Part shown: positions 63,683-64,000 of the stretch, piece by piece
Layout of the letters: every line of letters starts with the position of its first letter
Numbering within the stretch: position 1 is the stretch's first letter
DNA from: Cercophora sp. LCS_1
Lineage: Eukaryota; Ascomycota; Sordariomycetes; Sordariales; Lasiosphaeriaceae
Reading direction: 5' to 3'
DNA length: 64,000 nt
NCBI GenBank assembly: GCA_036250225.1
Contig: JAPZLL010000006.1
Span: 1,054,001-1,118,000 of the forward strand
Notes under the pieces: generated by a model
The model's database searches: none
Told to the model about the DNA's origin: nothing
The model's input: the letters and a program-made list of their open reading frames with translations, nothing else
Program-made: the position numbers and the translations under genes

Positions 63683-64000
63683 TCAGTTTGCAGCTCCGAC
63701 ACTTGCCGCGATCACGCCAGGAGACGTAGGCGTCAGCGGTGTGCCGTCGGCGTGGTGACCTAGCGAAAACACCTTCTGTAAGCTGCGCCGGATGCCTTTT
63801 CCAGTCCCCTCGTCCGAGTTATCCTTAGTCTCGCCCTTTTGTCCCTTATCTTCCTTGTGGCCCCCCAAAAACCCGAAGCTCAGTCGCCTCGATGACCCAT
63901 TGGTCGCAGTGCTGGCCTTGCGTGCATGCTGTTGTTGGGCGTGGACGGCTTTCCGCTGGCGAAGGGCCGACATGTCTGCAGCGGTGAGGACCGGCGCCAC
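63683..64000 (-). CDS. Hypothetical protein, 3' part only (cut by window edge)
   Basis: Minus-strand frame open from the window end to a stop at 63683-63685, 105 residues visible. The segment is basic and Ser/Gly/Lys-rich: MSALRQRKAVHAQQQHARKA, RRLSFGFLGGHKEDKGQKGE, GIRRSLQKVFSLGHHADGTP, TPTSPGVIAA. A possible acceptor, CGCTGCAG, ends at 63976 just before the first visible ATG, so that ATG may be internal to an exon. The RRSLQKVFSLG-type motif and the Thr-Pro sites suggest a phosphoregulated adaptor. The family is not recognised. Confidence 0.6.
   Translation of the reverse strand: MAPVLTAADMSALRQRKAVHAQQQHARKASTATNGSSRRLSFGFLGGHKEDKGQKGETKDNSDEGTGKGIRRSLQKVFSLGHHADGTPLTPTSPGVIAASVGAAN

Noticed and set aside
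1..64000. Secondary-metabolite cluster, transposon, CRISPR array or viral insertion
   Set aside because: No PKS/NRPS/terpene core genes, transposase, reverse transcriptase, long terminal or direct repeat arrays, or viral hallmark genes were seen; an isolated MFS gene and a GNAT gene are not enough for a cluster call.

Overview
The window is a piece of nuclear chromosome from a filamentous ascomycete, most likely a sordariomycete. Genes are interrupted by short introns (about 45-100 nt, GTNNGN donors, CTAAC/CTGAC branch points, CAG/TAG acceptors). Proteins are fungal throughout, with long Ser/Pro/Gln-rich tails, and coding density is about one gene per 2.5 kb on both strands. No prokaryotic, viral, transposon, CRISPR or secondary-metabolite core genes were recognised. 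Exon models were built by hand from splice signals, reading phase and family motifs, with no alignment run.

Left third (1-25.5 kb): the 3' part of a Ser/Arg/Lys-rich protein; a 2.7 kb stretch with a promoter-like TATA element but no recognised gene; a proline-rich hypothetical protein; a Dal5-type MFS permease (minus strand) with an apparent one-base frame break; a PXA-PX-nexin-C sorting nexin (minus); the PC4/Sub1 coactivator; a RimJ-like GNAT acetyltransferase; ATP-dependent 5-oxoprolinase; an AIM24 protein with a Gln/Pro-rich N-terminus and two micro-exons (minus); and a mitochondrial DUF1279/FAM210-type membrane protein.

Middle (27-42.4 kb): a lineage-type hypothetical protein, a PNGase A-type glycoamidase, a Nce102-like MARVEL protein, then a more accessory-looking stretch. 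That stretch holds a HET-domain protein, a small nuclear-type protein on the minus strand, an intron-containing tRNA-Thr(UGU), and a 902-residue protein joining a protein kinase domain to a degenerate Cys/His finger region.

Right third (42.6-64 kb): conserved housekeeping and regulatory genes. These are HEM13 (coproporphyrinogen III oxidase), divergent from ATG8; a PtaB/Mfg1-type LIM-domain-binding co-regulator; an HbrB/Bit61-type TORC2 subunit; a Gon7-like KEOPS subunit; Vps39/Vam6 of HOPS; an SPX-domain phosphate transporter of the Pho87/90/91 family; and the 3' end of a minus-strand gene cut by the window edge.

Several right-hand genes belong to nutrient and vacuole biology: ATG8 (autophagosome), Vps39 (vacuole fusion), HbrB (TORC2), SPX transporter (phosphate) and PtaB (development). 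I see no evidence that they are co-regulated. The most unusual parts are the HET/kinase-finger stretch, two apparent single-base frame breaks (MFS permease and HEM13 leader exon), and promoter-like elements with no clear gene behind them.
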